Positions 34,291 through 46,608 of a DNA stretch of 64,000 nucleotides are shown one piece after another. The translations under genes were made by a program, and so were the position numbers. Every line of letters starts with the position of its first letter. The first letter of the stretch is position 1. A model generated the notes under the pieces. It saw only the letters and a program-made list of their open reading frames with translations, made no database searches and had not been told where the DNA came from. The stretch covers positions 4,960,001 to 5,024,000 of the forward strand of contig NC_026505.1 of NCBI RefSeq assembly GCF_000182925.2, in the 5' to 3' direction. The stretch comes from Neurospora crassa OR74A (taxonomy: Eukaryota > Ascomycota > Sordariomycetes > Sordariales > Sordariaceae).

Positions 34291-37200
34291 TAGGTTCTTT
34301 CGAGAGCTGAGATTGCATCAACCGTCAAAGGTCAAACCGTCCAAGTTCAAATCGTCGTCAAGCAAGCTTGGTCCGTGTACACCGACGATGAATTGATGAC
34401 TGTAGGAGGAGGTATCCATGTCACTTTCCCTTCGGGCGTAGCATCACAAACGGCAGGAGACTACGCTCCTGATGATGCTCTAGAGGTACTTAAACAGGGA
34501 AAAAGCGCGCCTGCTTCAGGATATGTCAGTGCAATGAGGTCAACACTTTCCGAGTCGAGTTACGGTCTTCAATTCGTCATCCAACCACAGTCTCCGCTGC
34601 GCTCTTTCCTCGACTTGGCAATAGCCGCTTTAAACGCCCAACGTCCAACATTTTGCCGGCAGCACTCGTATGGGCAAGTACGGTACCCGTCTGCCCTGGC
34701 CTACCGACTGGAGATATCCCGCCATGAGGGTAGGTACCTACCTCTATCCAAGTCCTACCTCTGGGTAGGTACCTATGCTTGAAACTGCACAATCCCTCGA
34801 CCGCCCCGGATTTCGGAGGAGGCCTCGATCGATGCCCGCTGCTCTTTCTTGACCTGTGACGCTCCGAGTGCCCATGCAACTGGAAACAGTTCATCCTGTC
34901 GTCGCTGGGTCAAGACGCTGGCTTGACCTCTCAGATGCCCGTTAGTCCTCTCCATGGACAGTCGCAGACTCTGACTGGCTGATTGGGCCATCACAAGAGC
35001 GAATTTCTCCCAACGTCAACTTTTGTCATATTTCCATCCGCCAATAGTCGACAGGCATGCGACCGCACCATTCAAGTGACACCAGTCATCTTCCACACCT
35101 GGTCAGTCTTTTATCCAATTGAGACACATGGTTCCCTTTCCTATTCCAACATTACCCTCCATACCCACCTACGAAACGATACACATCCACAAGCAGGTAC
35201 AGCCAAACAGCCTCATACAGACAACAGGTCCATTGTGACAGTCTGCTGTTAGCCTTGTCACTCCATCCAATGCCTTTCCGAAGAAGCCATGATTTCAGGG
35301 ACGGCCGGAGTACTGCATTTTCCCCCATTTGACAACCAATGAGTGTTGGTTCAACAAAGTTCATCGACTGGCTACAGAGTCTCGTCTACTGCCAATGCCC
35401 GTGCCTCACATATGTATGCAAATAGCGTCTCCTACCTGGCTTTTGCAGCGTTCTCAGCGAACAAGATACATATCACCCAACTCCTTGTCTCTCTCTTCTC
35501 AGGAAATGGCCTCGTGGTTGCCCGAAGTGGACCTAGACGTCGAATACCGAAGATGATCACCTACGTGAAGGAGCAGTCCGACTACTATCTGCCAGGCAAC
35601 ATTGTTTTAGACGTCGGCCTTGCAACCTTGGTAACGGCCACAAGCCGCGCCGCGCTCACTGAGTACTACTCGAGTTACATCAAGCCCCTCCACCCCTCGT
35701 TTCCTCCTTCCGAGCAACTGTCGACTTTACCCCGCCAAACAGGAAAGCACCAAGATATTAGCTCTTGGCCTCGGTACCCCTTCGTCATGTTCATCATGTT
35801 TTGCGGTCAGGGCCATGCCGTCGGATGAGACCCGTACAGCAGTCGTTCGTTTTCATGCCCATCAGTTGGTCCCCCCATGCGATGCCGGCCAGGTCGCGTC
35901 ACACCACCCGCACAGTACACGCGCAGGATCCCTTTTCCGCGGGTGATACTATATGTCTGTACGTTGGCGCACCATTGGCAATGCAGCTGGAGGGGGGGAG
36001 TGTAAGCCGGGGCAGCCGCACATGAGATGCAAATCCCAGACCGCCGAACGGATATTGTAACCACCCATCCCCGTGGTGGCGGTGAGCTTACGATATGCTG
36101 CTTCTGGTGTTCTAACTGCATACCTCATATCGTGAACTCTTGACAAATTGGGAAGACTGTTGTGCCAACGTTTGCTCTTAGCACTCTGTGTTCCCACGAT
36201 CGGACGGATACCCTCGGAGAGACCTCGAAAGAATCTCTGATCCTGAGCAGAACAAGCACAAGCTCGACATCAACTTTATGATGAGACTCGCCGAAGCCGT
36301 TCCATCCTGGATTGTCTTGCTTATCACCAATTGCCAGATCATGGAAGCGTACAAGGAGAGACCAGGAGGTTTGTTTTATCTGCTGCAAACCCTATGATAG
36401 GTGCTCCGTTCGTATGTCGGCCGGTCGCAGCCGTGCAACCTGCATGCCGTCACAGATGCGCATCACACCTCCCCCGTACACTACTCGAACTCCTCGAGTG
36501 AGGACCCTCGAAGCCAGATATGTCAAGTAGCGGGGGGCAGAAGCGTCAGGCTGATTGGACACGAGGGCTTCTAGAGCCGCTTCCCGATGAACTCGTGCTC
36601 CGATTTTCTCCCGGCTGATGGAACTACATGTTGCGCATACCCCAAACCTCCTCGGCAGGCATCTCCTTGTCCCTTTACCTTTTCTTTTTTTTTTCTTTCT
36701 ATCCTTTGGCCATCTTCGAACTGGGCTGGTTGACTGGCATTCGTCACATGCACCCTGATCAACATCTCGTCGTTTCTTTGCTTTCTTGTCTATAACGCTG
36801 TGCGCTTCTACTTCAGAGAGCACTCTTACAAACCTGACTGGGGTCATAAGGCAAACTGCACAATCGCCACAACACATTTGGAGGAAAGGCTTCAGCAAAT
36901 CATAACGTGGTCAGTGACCATTATGCCTGAGCCTCCAACCCCTTCGGGCGTTGAAGAGACCCAGCTGATCGGGGAATATCAGCCAGAAGAAGGCTAGGGG
37001 ATCGACATAGCGGACAGCATTCCGTGGTGCAATCGGAGCGGGCCGCCATTTGTTCCGTCAAGGGGTTCAAATCAAAACCTCGAGGGTCTCCGTACATGGC
37101 AAATTCGGAGATGCACACGCACAATTCTCACTCACGTCGTTCGTATACACAGCTCGCATCTAGGCGTGTGATGGAAGAACACCCCGCAGAAGTTGCCTCT

Positions 37201-37620
37201 TGCATGACAGACTTTGCATGGTGGACTTGACCCCAACTAGGACATTCATCCGACCGACAACCGAAACTATCTATCCAGCTGGATGGTAGCATCGTTTTTC
37301 AGACTGCCCATGCGAATCTGGACCCTGAGAAAGATTGTTGAAAGCTTCCTAGCGAACGGGATGAGCTGTCATATTCTGAAACTTAGCTCAAGCCCATCTT
37401 GCAGATCAGTAAGCCAAAAGCCAATTACATCAACAAATTTGCCGACGAAATCCGCATGGCAATGGAGACATACCCAACTCACCGCGTGTGTCAAACCGCC
37501 ATATTGTACCATAATATGGAGACCCAAGACCTCCCAAAGTGCCGGTTCGCCCGCAAATCCCACATGGCAACCTCCTGGTATGACTTCATCAGCGTTACGG
37601 AAATGTCGCCTACACGTTAG
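34291..37620 (+). other. cluster of coding-like fragments, no intact gene recognised
   Basis: Several plus-strand stretches have a balanced, protein-like composition but no long frame: 34306-34782 (contains DDELMTVGGGIHVTFPSG), 35430-35828 (LVVARSGPRRRIPKMITYVK), 36188-36390 (NKHKLDINFMMRLAEAVPSW), 36800-36997 (TTHLEERLQQIITWSVTIMP) and 37396-37620 (PKANYINKFADEIRMAMETY). They might be exons of a fast-evolving gene with several introns, or remnants of decayed genes. I recognise no domain in any of them and no family links them. Reported for follow-up, not as a gene model. Confidence 0.22.
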
Positions 37621-40508
37621 TGTAGGCAAGTGGAAACGGCCGGCTTTGTTTGCAACGAGCCCGCGATGATCCTATTTCGACGATCAACAGACACTGACAA
37701 CGGATCAACGAAGTTGCTGTCGCGTGCCAATGGCAGAGGTTGGGAGTGCTCAAGCTACCAGCTGTATGGTTCTTAGGTTCGACCCGGGTTCAGTTTCCGG
37801 CGTCGTCCATCAGTGGCTTTCCGAGGCAGACCGCTCTGGACACCATCCGTCTCGCATTCCAAGCCGTCTGGTGTGGTCTCCGCCTTCGACCCCGGATCGA
37901 CTACCCGAAACGTTTGGCCATTTAGCGCAAAAGCTTGACATCCTCGAACTGGAGGGAGAACAAGAGAAATGCATAGCGGGCGGTGATAGGTCCAACCCGA
38001 CCTGTGAGGCCTGACACGTGTTGACTCTTCTACGGCGGGCCCCCATCAAACCCACAAAGCTAGGCCAAAGGGATCAACTGGCAACCTGTCGGACTGTCAA
38101 AGCCAAGGTGCGTGCTATGATGGCATAGCCCGAAAAAACGGGGGCCGCCGTTCGTGTCACGACATGAGCAGCCCAAAACGGGTGCCATGTGGGTGGAACG
38201 GTCAAGGAAAGTAGGTAAGATGAAGTGAGGCAAAGAAAGCGGTCTGGGTACGTAGGTATCCTATCCTATCCTCTCGATTATCCATGGTTGGAAACTGTGA
38301 CCGAGGAGATTGAAGCAGATAACGAAGGCTACGTGATAGCAACGAGTAAGGATACCGATCTAGGATATCTATCCAAACAGGCCCGAAGATGGTACTCACA
38401 TCCACCCCAACATTGACCGACCGACCGACCGACCGACTGACCGACCGACGGCCGATTTGTCAGTCAGATTGTCAAACTTACAAAGCTAATACTCGTCAGG
38501 TACCTGCACCTCGTGACCGGCATTTAAACACCCGAACTAAGCTCCCGCCCAAAAGCCTATGATAGGCTCCAGAAGACGCGGAGGCCTTCTCCCTCGCTTC
38601 TACACCGAAGTCGAGAAGCCGACGGTGTGGTTTTCGGCTTGCCCGATCCGTGATCTTCCTGGACTAAACAAGTTCAGCTTCGCTGTTGGCGTAGTCAGGA
38701 ACTCAGCGTGTTAGTCCGGGCTGACGCGATAGCTAAAACGGTACTTGGCAAAAAAAAGCAATCGTGGCACGACGACAGTGATCAGAACCGTTGATGCTTA
38801 TCCACATTCAGTTCGATTGGGTTAGGTTAAGACTTGGAACCTGAGCTTTGATAGGTCAATTCCCCGATGGGACCCTGGGTGGATACTGGATGGGACTGCC
38901 TACGGGAGATCTTGAGGGCTGAACCAACTGAATGGGTTTTGAGTCGCCTTTTGGGTACATGGTTGCGGGTGGTGGCGGGTAGGGAGGTGGGATGGTTCCG
39001 TCGATGGGGGCGGGGATGGGGATGGCTGCAATGAAGTCAATTGAGTAACCGGTGGAGGCTTATGCATAGTAGGTATACGCAGAACTAGCTTACTAAGGGC
39101 TAGATGGGGAGATCCAGGGGTTGAGTTTAGGGTAGGCGGTGACATCCCTCTTGTCGGGACTCAGAGACGGAACGGAAAAGCGGAAGAGCGGAAGAGACAG
39201 ATAGATGTAACCAGTTGAGCATGTGAAAAGGATTGACGAAGTGGGTTCATATGGGAAGGCGGTCACGTTTAAGAGAAGAGGAGAAGACGTAGGGAGTCGA
39301 TAGTTTGAGTTAGAAAATGGAAGGGTATGTTACTTTCGGAGTTTCTTCTGCGTTCGGATCCGAAAGAGACTGGACAGATAGGATAGTGGAATATAGGTCG
39401 GGGCCTTGTTGACCTACCCTCTAGACTTGTTGGTTTACGGTACGACATGAAATACAAGGACAGATAATCAGAGCCGGATGTTCGGGTCATTGGACCAGGT
39501 CCTGTCTGAGAGATTCTGCACAGGGTAGTCGAATGCCGCTTTTGGGTTGTTAATCTAGTAATGACCCTAGTCGATGGAGCAGGCCACAAGAAGGGAGGTT
39601 TCATGAAGATGGTCATTCAGACAAAGCTGAGAGGTACGAAGGAGACTCCTCGCATAGGAAACGTCGTTCCGTATAGGAGCTTTGCTCGAGCAGATGTAGT
39701 AAGAAACCTTCAGAATATCCGACCCAAGTCAGAAAGAGAAGGGAAACAGAAAAGTCATCCAGTACCTGCTTGAAATCTCTTCACTTTGTGTTCGTGGTCT
39801 GGGATGACACAACGACTATGATGAGCTTGAACGAAGTAAAAAGGTAGTAGGACCGTCTTCATAATTGATAGATGATGATAGAAGCTTACGTAGGTATCAT
39901 GTAGTCACAATTACCTGAATTTCTTCCCGTCATGGAAATAATGCTTGTTGAGTTATAATATTTTGTTGAAACCTTGAAATCAGGCCCAATGCCTTTCTTC
40001 CGTTGTGGTAGCTGTCACCAAGATTTTTGGATACCGGCACTGACTATGAGCCTTATGGGATCTGACAGTTATTGATCTCAGTTTTCTCTGTTTCACGCTT
40101 AGGTATCTTTGCCTTTCTGGATATTGTTGTCGTATATCCCTCCAGTTGAGATATGAGATTGAGTGTCTGCCTTCAGCTCTGTCGTCTGAACATTCGCCCT
40201 TTCCCAAGGACTGGACCTCTCTCACACATGATATGATTATCTAGGAAAGAGCGAGGTTCCAAGTAGAATGCCGGGTTCCACCTTCCTCTCCGCCCTGTTT
40301 TCTACTTCTGGTTACGACATCTAAATCTTTGGAGCAAGTCTGTAGTCGTACCTCCCCGGTTCGAGATAGTCAAAATCTCGTACTTTCCTTTGGGATTCTC
40401 TTGTTCCATCACTTCAGTCTCTGTAATCAATTAATTTTCTTTCGGCAGGCTCATCTCCTCGTCCTTCTGACCGCAACTCTTCCAATCCTCTTGCTGATCC
40501 AGTATTTC
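37621..40508. other. gene-free DNA
   Basis: Nearly 2.9 kb with no supportable coding or RNA gene, apart from a short tetranucleotide repeat at 38415. Region 39000-40300 is AT-richer and includes the 3' side of the phosphoesterase gene. Confidence 0.45.
38415..38449. repeat. (GACC)n tetranucleotide microsatellite
   Basis: About eight units of GACC/GACT in tandem with one interruption, flanked by single-copy DNA. Confidence 0.85.
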
Positions 40509-41978
40509 CTAACAATCTTGACTCTCCTCACAAACCGGTAACTCCAAATCCACAACTACCGGCTTGTGAAACCTCTTTCCTCCTACATGAGGATAATTGC
40601 TCGCCAAAATCGCGCAGTTAACCACACACGTTTCCTTTCGTCCTTCTCTTCCTCCTGTTGACTTACCAATCACGGTGTCAACGTCAACCCAGTCTAATTT
40701 CCCGCTTCCCTCCCCACGACCGCGACCCGTCAGGTCAACCAAACTGATCTTCCCTGACTTTGGATCCGGGCTTGGATCCGTCCATTTCTCTGTTGTGGAC
40801 TCTATCCATCCTATTTCACCATCATCTTCCATTCCCATTGAAACAGAGGCGGAAGGAGACGAGACTGGTGACCACCGAACCCTTTCAGCCCCCCTCGCGC
40901 GATGTACATGCCCACAGACGTGCAGTCTTGGTCGAACGACTGATAAGCGTTGGAGGAGGGACTGGCAGCCCAGATGCCGGTCTGTCTCTGTTCTTGTTTC
41001 TGCTTCTTCCCCTCCAGTCACTCCAGTTTTTGAGGGCGAGCCGCCGTCGTCTGACCCGTCTGACCCGCGGACGACACCAAGGTCGCAGTGTCCGTAAGGA
41101 GGCGTATGTGTCACGATGATGTCCGTATCTGGAGGGATGGAGGACCAAATTTCTTTGGCAGAGATGGAATTCGAAATGGGCGAGAAGTGTGATTGTGGGT
41201 CAGATCTGCCGGTTTCTTTTTCAGGGTTGGATTGACTACCAGACTTCATCTCCGTGGCGACTGCCCTGCCGCCTCCATTTTCTTGGTGTGGATATCTCGC
41301 ACGATTCGGATCGTTCACATCCCTTTCATATCCAAACGCCCACTTCTCTCCAAGTCCAGGAGTCCCAGGGCTTCCAAATACTTTGAACTTTGTCCTCGGC
41401 CCCTTTGGTTGCGTGAGCTTGATCTCAGCGGACTCATGGCGGAGATAGGTTATCGATGGGCCGTGAGTCGCAAAAAGAGATAGGCACTCTTTTGGATTGG
41501 GCAGGGATTGGTTGTGGAAGTGGCAGGATTCTGGAGAGAGAGCTTGGTGCTGGGAAGACTCGGAAGATGGAGCCGGGTTCAGGGCCTTGTCGTGGTTTCC
41601 TGTGGAGTGAACAAAGGTGAGTGTCCGTTTCTTTGGCTAACGAGGGGTAACTGGGGGTGAGGACTGATAAGAGACATACCGGCAATGACGACCTTGGCTT
41701 CAAAGTCGGCTTTTTCTAGCCATTGAATTGCTTTGGTGAGCTGTTTGCTATGAGTGTCAGTTTGGCGAAATGAGTGACAAATTTGCCAAATGTTTGTAAG
41801 GTCAGCTTGGGAAGAACATGGTAACCATTACCTCTGAAAGACTCCCTTGATTTGTCAAGTCACCTGCATGGATAAGAACGTCACCCTTGGGTAGTTTAAT
41901 TGTGCAATTGTGGGTGTCGCTGATGCAAACTATTCTCGTTCGTCTGGTTGGAGGTCGGTCGGATGGGGAGCTTTTCAT
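40509..41978 (-). CDS. calcineurin-like metallophosphoesterase (MPPED/239FB type)
   Basis: Dinuclear-metal phosphoesterase of the MPPED-like group; fungal substrate unknown. Three exons: 41978-41832, 41740-41680 and 41599-40509, introns of 91 and 80 nt; phase kept at both joins, about 432 residues. All metal-binding blocks are present in order: CISDTHN (about 19-24), HAGDLTNQG (38-46), AGNHDKALN (68-76, created by the second splice), VTHTPPYGHCD and CGHVH near 300. The conserved end is CVVNCAILASN then KPVVVDLELP. Long Ser/Glu/Pro-rich insertions lie between the third and fourth blocks and after the last His, which lengthens it compared with animal members (about 290 residues). The start MKSSPSDRPPTRRTRIVCIS is the first ATG in frame. 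Confidence 0.88.
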
Positions 41979-44900
41979 TGTTGACAGCTAACCAAAGCGT
42001 GCTGACTAGTTCAGATTATCAGATGATGCGATGACTTTCCACTGCGAGAAGAACTTTACTTCTGCAGCTTACCTTCATCTAAGGTGTGCCAGAAGCTCAT
42101 GGAATCTATCAATCGGTGTTTTGGGACTTTGGGATTCGCTAAACAGAATGGATGACTGGGACGAAAATATGGTTTCAACGCCAGAGTTGAGTTCAGTCGC
42201 ACTGAAGGGAAACGCTTAACACGTAATCAAGTGACTTGGCACGTGCTAGTTGACCCGGAAATCTAGAAACCAGATGTGGTAGTTTCCTTAGGAAAGGAAG
42301 GAGCTATCTCATGCTTCTCTCCACATGTTGGGAGGCCAGATGTCACTCGAGTACTATCCCAAAGTTGACGGATAGCTCTTCCTGACCATCTTATCCCAGT
42401 GAAAGGATACTTCATGTCCTTTCGTTATGTAAGTCCATCAAAGCCTGTGTTAAAGTTCCTATAGGCAAACTGTACCCTGAGATCTAGGGGAGAATGAGCA
42501 TCAGCACTTGGCCCATCTGAGACTCAGACCTTGTGATCTAGTTTCAGACCTAGGCTCAAATGACAGCGGGATGGCGATTCTCTCTGTGAGCTTCAACGCC
42601 CAAGAAACGACCAGCTTCCTCTGAACATAACCGCTTCACAGCACCATCCATGAGGACTCGGCTGTTTACCCGGCGCCTCACTTGAGCGGGATAAGGCTAT
42701 AGAGCATGACATGCAGCGGCATCTCCGTCAAGAACGGCATCTGAAGCCCCCAACTTTGGGGCTAAATCTTGGGCTACTGTTGCTGATGACATGACTTCCC
42801 ACCCCACGTGCTTCTTCTTTTCCGCAGGGCTGCATGACATTCGCGGGAGTGGGTCGGCAAATGGGTTTTGTTATTGCATCCTTCCCGAGCTAAGACTTGA
42901 GATTAGCAGAGCCGCTCGCTCAATACTGAGTAAGAAAAGGGGGGGTGCCGTCATCACATCTCGGGTGTAGGGCCAGGCAGCCAGCCGTATTGATGTGGCC
43001 TGGCTGGGCTGGGGGGAGGGGGGGCAATGGAAAGGGACAAAGACCTTTGGAGTCTATGTGGTGAGTTGAAGTTGCGGTGAAAATGCTGTCAAGTCTCTTT
43101 GACGCTTGTCAGACGTGGCAGGACTTTGCTGATTAAGAATGAAAAAAGATGTCTTGCAGACAGCCAGCTTTGTGTCATGTGTTGGATTATTCAACCCACG
43201 CCTACCTATTCGAACCTCAAAGAGACCCCCACACCTCGGTCTTGTTGAATGCTGTGTAGCCTGGGAATGCACCTCATCTCTTCCGAGAATGCCACTTTGG
43301 CTTGTGCTACCCCGAATGTAGATGGCCATGGGGGGATTAGATCACTGCAGTCTAGCAAAGTCCGAGAATCAAAAAGGGTTGATAGTATGTTGTTGCGGGA
43401 GTGAAAGTGGTTCTCCCAAGCAAGGGAAAGACTGGAACAAAAAATTGTTAGTGCAGGCGCCAAACAGAAGTGGAAGGTTGCAATTGGAAAGGGGGCAGTG
43501 CTCGGCAGTGATGTCCATCTCTGACTCGGTGGCTTTAACACCTATTTTGAGGGCGAAATGGAAGCCTACCACGCACAGGTGCATTAGTTGGCCACATGAA
43601 GTCAACTCTTGTATTGATAAAGAGGTATACTCCGGGGATGCCGGAGGCACGGAGAGGGAAACGGAGTTCATGTTGACGTAGGTAGGTGTTGTGTTAGTGC
43701 CCCGGTGCGGGGGACGGGCCGGGGGGTTGAAGTCCGTCGGGTGCCGTTAGGTACCTTGTTCGTTAGTGACCCCCACAAACGCCGGCGGCTCCTGTCGGGC
43801 GGCTTCAGATTTCTTTTCAACGAAACACCGAACAATTTGAACTCTTCTAGGTTCCTTGTACGCCGTAAGCAACCGGCAACACCTGCCGAATGCGCCGCCG
43901 CGGTCAGTTCCCCAGCGGCAGAGGCCACTCGAGTGCCGCAGTCTCGTCATCAACATACATACGTACATACACTACATACACGAGAAGCGTCGACTAGCCA
44001 AGGGTAGGTATCCGAGTTGCTACTTAGTGACTCGGTGTGCGTGGTGCCAAGTGCCTCCTTTCTTCAACCGGCAGGTGACAAGTTGGTGATGAGAAGGAGG
44101 TGGCAGAGAACTGCACAGCAGAGGCACAAAAGAAGCAGACGGAAGCTGCGGAAGGCGTGTTCTAGCGTCTCATCCATCCACGCAACTGGGATCCAATCAC
44201 CCTTTTCAACATGCTTCTGGAAGATGTCTGGTGGCAGGAGAACAGCCGTTGAGGTTCGGACTTTAGGTCATTCAAGTGGAATAAGTCCTATCTGGGAATC
44301 CGGCATCTTGATGATTGCATAATCCCCAACTGGCAGTTGATAGGGCAGCATCGTCTTCTCCGGACCATTGAGAGCTCGAACCGAAATCCTGCCAATGTCA
44401 TTGATGCTATCTTCAATCAAAAGTACCGCCGAAGAACACCCCAATCTCAGGGTCCAGGTACATACACATCAATAGTCCATGCCGCTGACAGGCAAAGAGC
44501 GGCTTTGTACGGCACCCATGTTTGAACGATGACTGTAGCACCCACACATTTCGGCGTGACGACTTGGTTGGAAGCCGCCAAATGCATCCACATAGCCACC
44601 GTTCCCAACAAAGAAGTCTGATGCTCGACTGCGTTGTCAGCAACATGGAAAGAAGCGAGCGACGTGTGGACGTTACCCGACGGCGCGGTCTGGTGGAGTG
44701 AACAGCATCAATGTCTCCCGAGTCACATCGCTCAATGCGCTGGACTCGGCGTCTCAGGGGCCTATCAAAATCCTCGCAGCCCTTGTGTATCGTGGACTCA
44801 GCCCTACAGTTACTGTAGCGTCATTCAGTCTTCCCGTTACATCGCGGCCGCCTGCCCTTCAGCTCTGACAACCCCCAAATGGAAGCCTTGAAGCCTTGGC

Positions 44901-45587
44901 TAGGGGGGTTCTTCTCGGTTCGTATCTACTATTAGCGATACTCTCTGACCGAATTTGTACAACATCCGGTGAACACAGGCCAAAAGAGACGACACTTGGA
45001 CGAGGCCCTGAGCAGCCTTGTGGGACTACTTCGGTACATACTTGCAAGAGCGGATCTACTTCGCTTAGAGCCTCTCTCCTGGATCAAATCTGGGTGCCTT
45101 CGCTTGTACCCCTTGACATATGGAAGCCTAAACTACGAGATTCTATTTCCTAGACACCTTCGGAGGGGCTGTGACTACTAACCCCGTACCACAAGATTGA
45201 CGATACAACATGGTTTTGCTGAGAAACGCACCAGTCAACCCCCATACACCGGGCGTAGGCAATGCTTGATGACGGACCTCAGATCCGTTTCCTTATGTCA
45301 TGCGTAGACACCGCGGACCGCTGCGGCGCTTGGGGGGCCCAGGACCTACCCCCAAGGTGCTTCCTAGCCGAGATGGCTTACTCCGGGAATGGCCTCAAGC
45401 TGGCCTCGAGCCAAAACGCAGTTGCCTGTTTCTCGGTGTTTCCTATTGCCCTATTTAAGACCTTGGATGTGCCCGATTTATGAGGTTGTTGTTTCTTCTC
45501 AGCATCAGCTTCAGCATCAATCACCGACATTGGCCTTCAAGACATAATATATCACCATACCAGCTTCCAACCTTTCAAAGCTTCAAA

Positions 45588-45597
45588 CTAATATATA
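45588..45597 (+). promoter_or_regulatory. TATA-like element of the repeat-peptide gene
   Basis: CTAATATATAG about 105 bp upstream of the start codon at 45700. A C/T-rich stretch and a (CA) tract lie between them, an arrangement common in strongly expressed small Neurospora genes. Position and composition only; no experimental support. Confidence 0.4.
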
Positions 45598-45651
45598 GAC
45601 ACTCTTCACTTTCACCCTTATTTCATCTATCTACAACATAACCCACTCTCA

Positions 45652-45652
<1 letters not shown>

Positions 45653-45684
<32 letters not shown>
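45653..45684. repeat. (CA)16 dinucleotide repeat
   Basis: Thirty-two bases of uninterrupted CA in the presumed 5' leader of the repeat-peptide gene, 15 bp before its start codon. Length variation here could affect leader structure. Confidence 0.92.
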
Positions 45685-45685
<1 letters not shown>

Positions 45686-45699
45686 GATAATCTACTACA

Positions 45700-46003
45700 A
45701 TGGCTGTCATGGGTTCCTCCACTACCCGCTGCCCCGTCGCCTACGGCCGCTCTGGCTACAACAAGGACGGCGACGACGAGGAGAAAGACAAGAAGAACCT
45801 CATCAACTTTGGTCGTTCCGGCTACAACAAGGACGGTGATGACGACGAGGAGAACAAGTTCCGCAACTTTGGCCGCTCTGGCTACAACAAGTGAGTAGTA
45901 CCCAAGTTTTCCAATCACAACTTGATTCTGAGATGGACGATATGTGGCTAACGAAGAATCACTCTCTAGGGGCGATGATGGCGATGATGAGGAGCAGAAG
46001 TGA
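45700..46003 (+). CDS. small acidic protein with three (Y/F)GRSGYNK repeats, family unknown
   Basis: Two exons, 45700-45890 and 45970-46003, with a 79-nt intron (GTGAGT donor, CTCTCTAG acceptor) splitting a Lys codon; 74 residues. After MAVMGSSTTRCPVA come three repeats beginning at about residues 15, 37 and 57: YGRSGYNKDGDDEEKDKKNL, FGRSGYNKDGDDDEENKFRN and FGRSGYNKGDDGDDEEQK, the last completed by exon 2 and followed directly by the stop. The GRSGYNK core is invariant; the spacers are acidic and each of the first two ends with a basic pair or near-pair before the next core. No signal peptide, membrane segment or CaaX end. A TATA-like box and CA repeat precede it. I do not recognise the family. 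A stress or development-induced disordered protein or a processed repeat peptide are both conceivable; neither is shown. Confidence 0.72.
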
Positions 46004-46608
46004 ATCTGAACACTTCTGATTTTCCTTCTTCTTCACACACTCGCACAATCTGTTTTGATACTTGTACAAGAACAATACCGGCAACGGTACCTTTGAATTG
46101 CATCTTTGGGAGTTTATTGGAGTTTTAGGTGGGATGTTTAGACTGGGGTATCTTTCTTCTGGGCATGTGGGAGAAAGGGAGGAAAGGGAGGCCACTTTTT
46201 ACGGCAAAGCATTGGTTGGGGAGTTTCAGGGGGTTTTCTGTTTGGCGGGAATTTTATATTTGGGTAGTGGCGGTGTTGGACACGATCCTGATGAAGCAAA
46301 GCGGTTCACCTATTCAAGGGGCGCATGGTCTCTGGGTTTGGTTTCTTCTCCCCTCTGTTTTACTTCAGCTTTTCCAAGTCCTTTTTCCCTTCATCTTTAA
46401 CCTGTCATAGACTAGACTTTAAGTCCTCGTAGGACTCATGCAAACAGCTTGGAGGATATAATGGCAGTCATAGAGAGGAAGGACAAAAGGGCTTTAGAGA
46501 CGAATAGACTTCAGCATATATTGTTCTTCGTTTTGATTCAACTGACAACTCAGCCATACACTGTTCTGATCCCACCACCATCCGTTCTACCCAACTCCCA
46601 CCGTCAAC
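46004..46608. other. convergent intergenic repeat-peptide gene / mss1
   Basis: Six hundred bases between convergent stop codons, T-rich, probably both 3' UTRs. Nothing else seen. Confidence 0.5.

Larger units (their letters stand above)
41979..45699. other. 3.7-kb intergenic region phosphoesterase-repeat peptide gene
   Basis: Upstream regions of both divergent genes. A (CA)16 repeat and a TATA-like TAATATATAG lie in the last 120 bp. Fragments at 44240-45180 have a weakly protein-like look (for example ILAALVYRGLSPTVTVASFS read near 44770) but many stops and no recognised family, so no gene is called. TAGGTAGG/TAGGTACC motifs at 43678 and 43749. Confidence 0.4.

Noticed and set aside
44200-45200. 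Candidate decayed gene upstream of the repeat-peptide gene
   Set aside because: Short fragments in different frames with no recognisable family; evidence weaker than for 34.3-37.6 kb.
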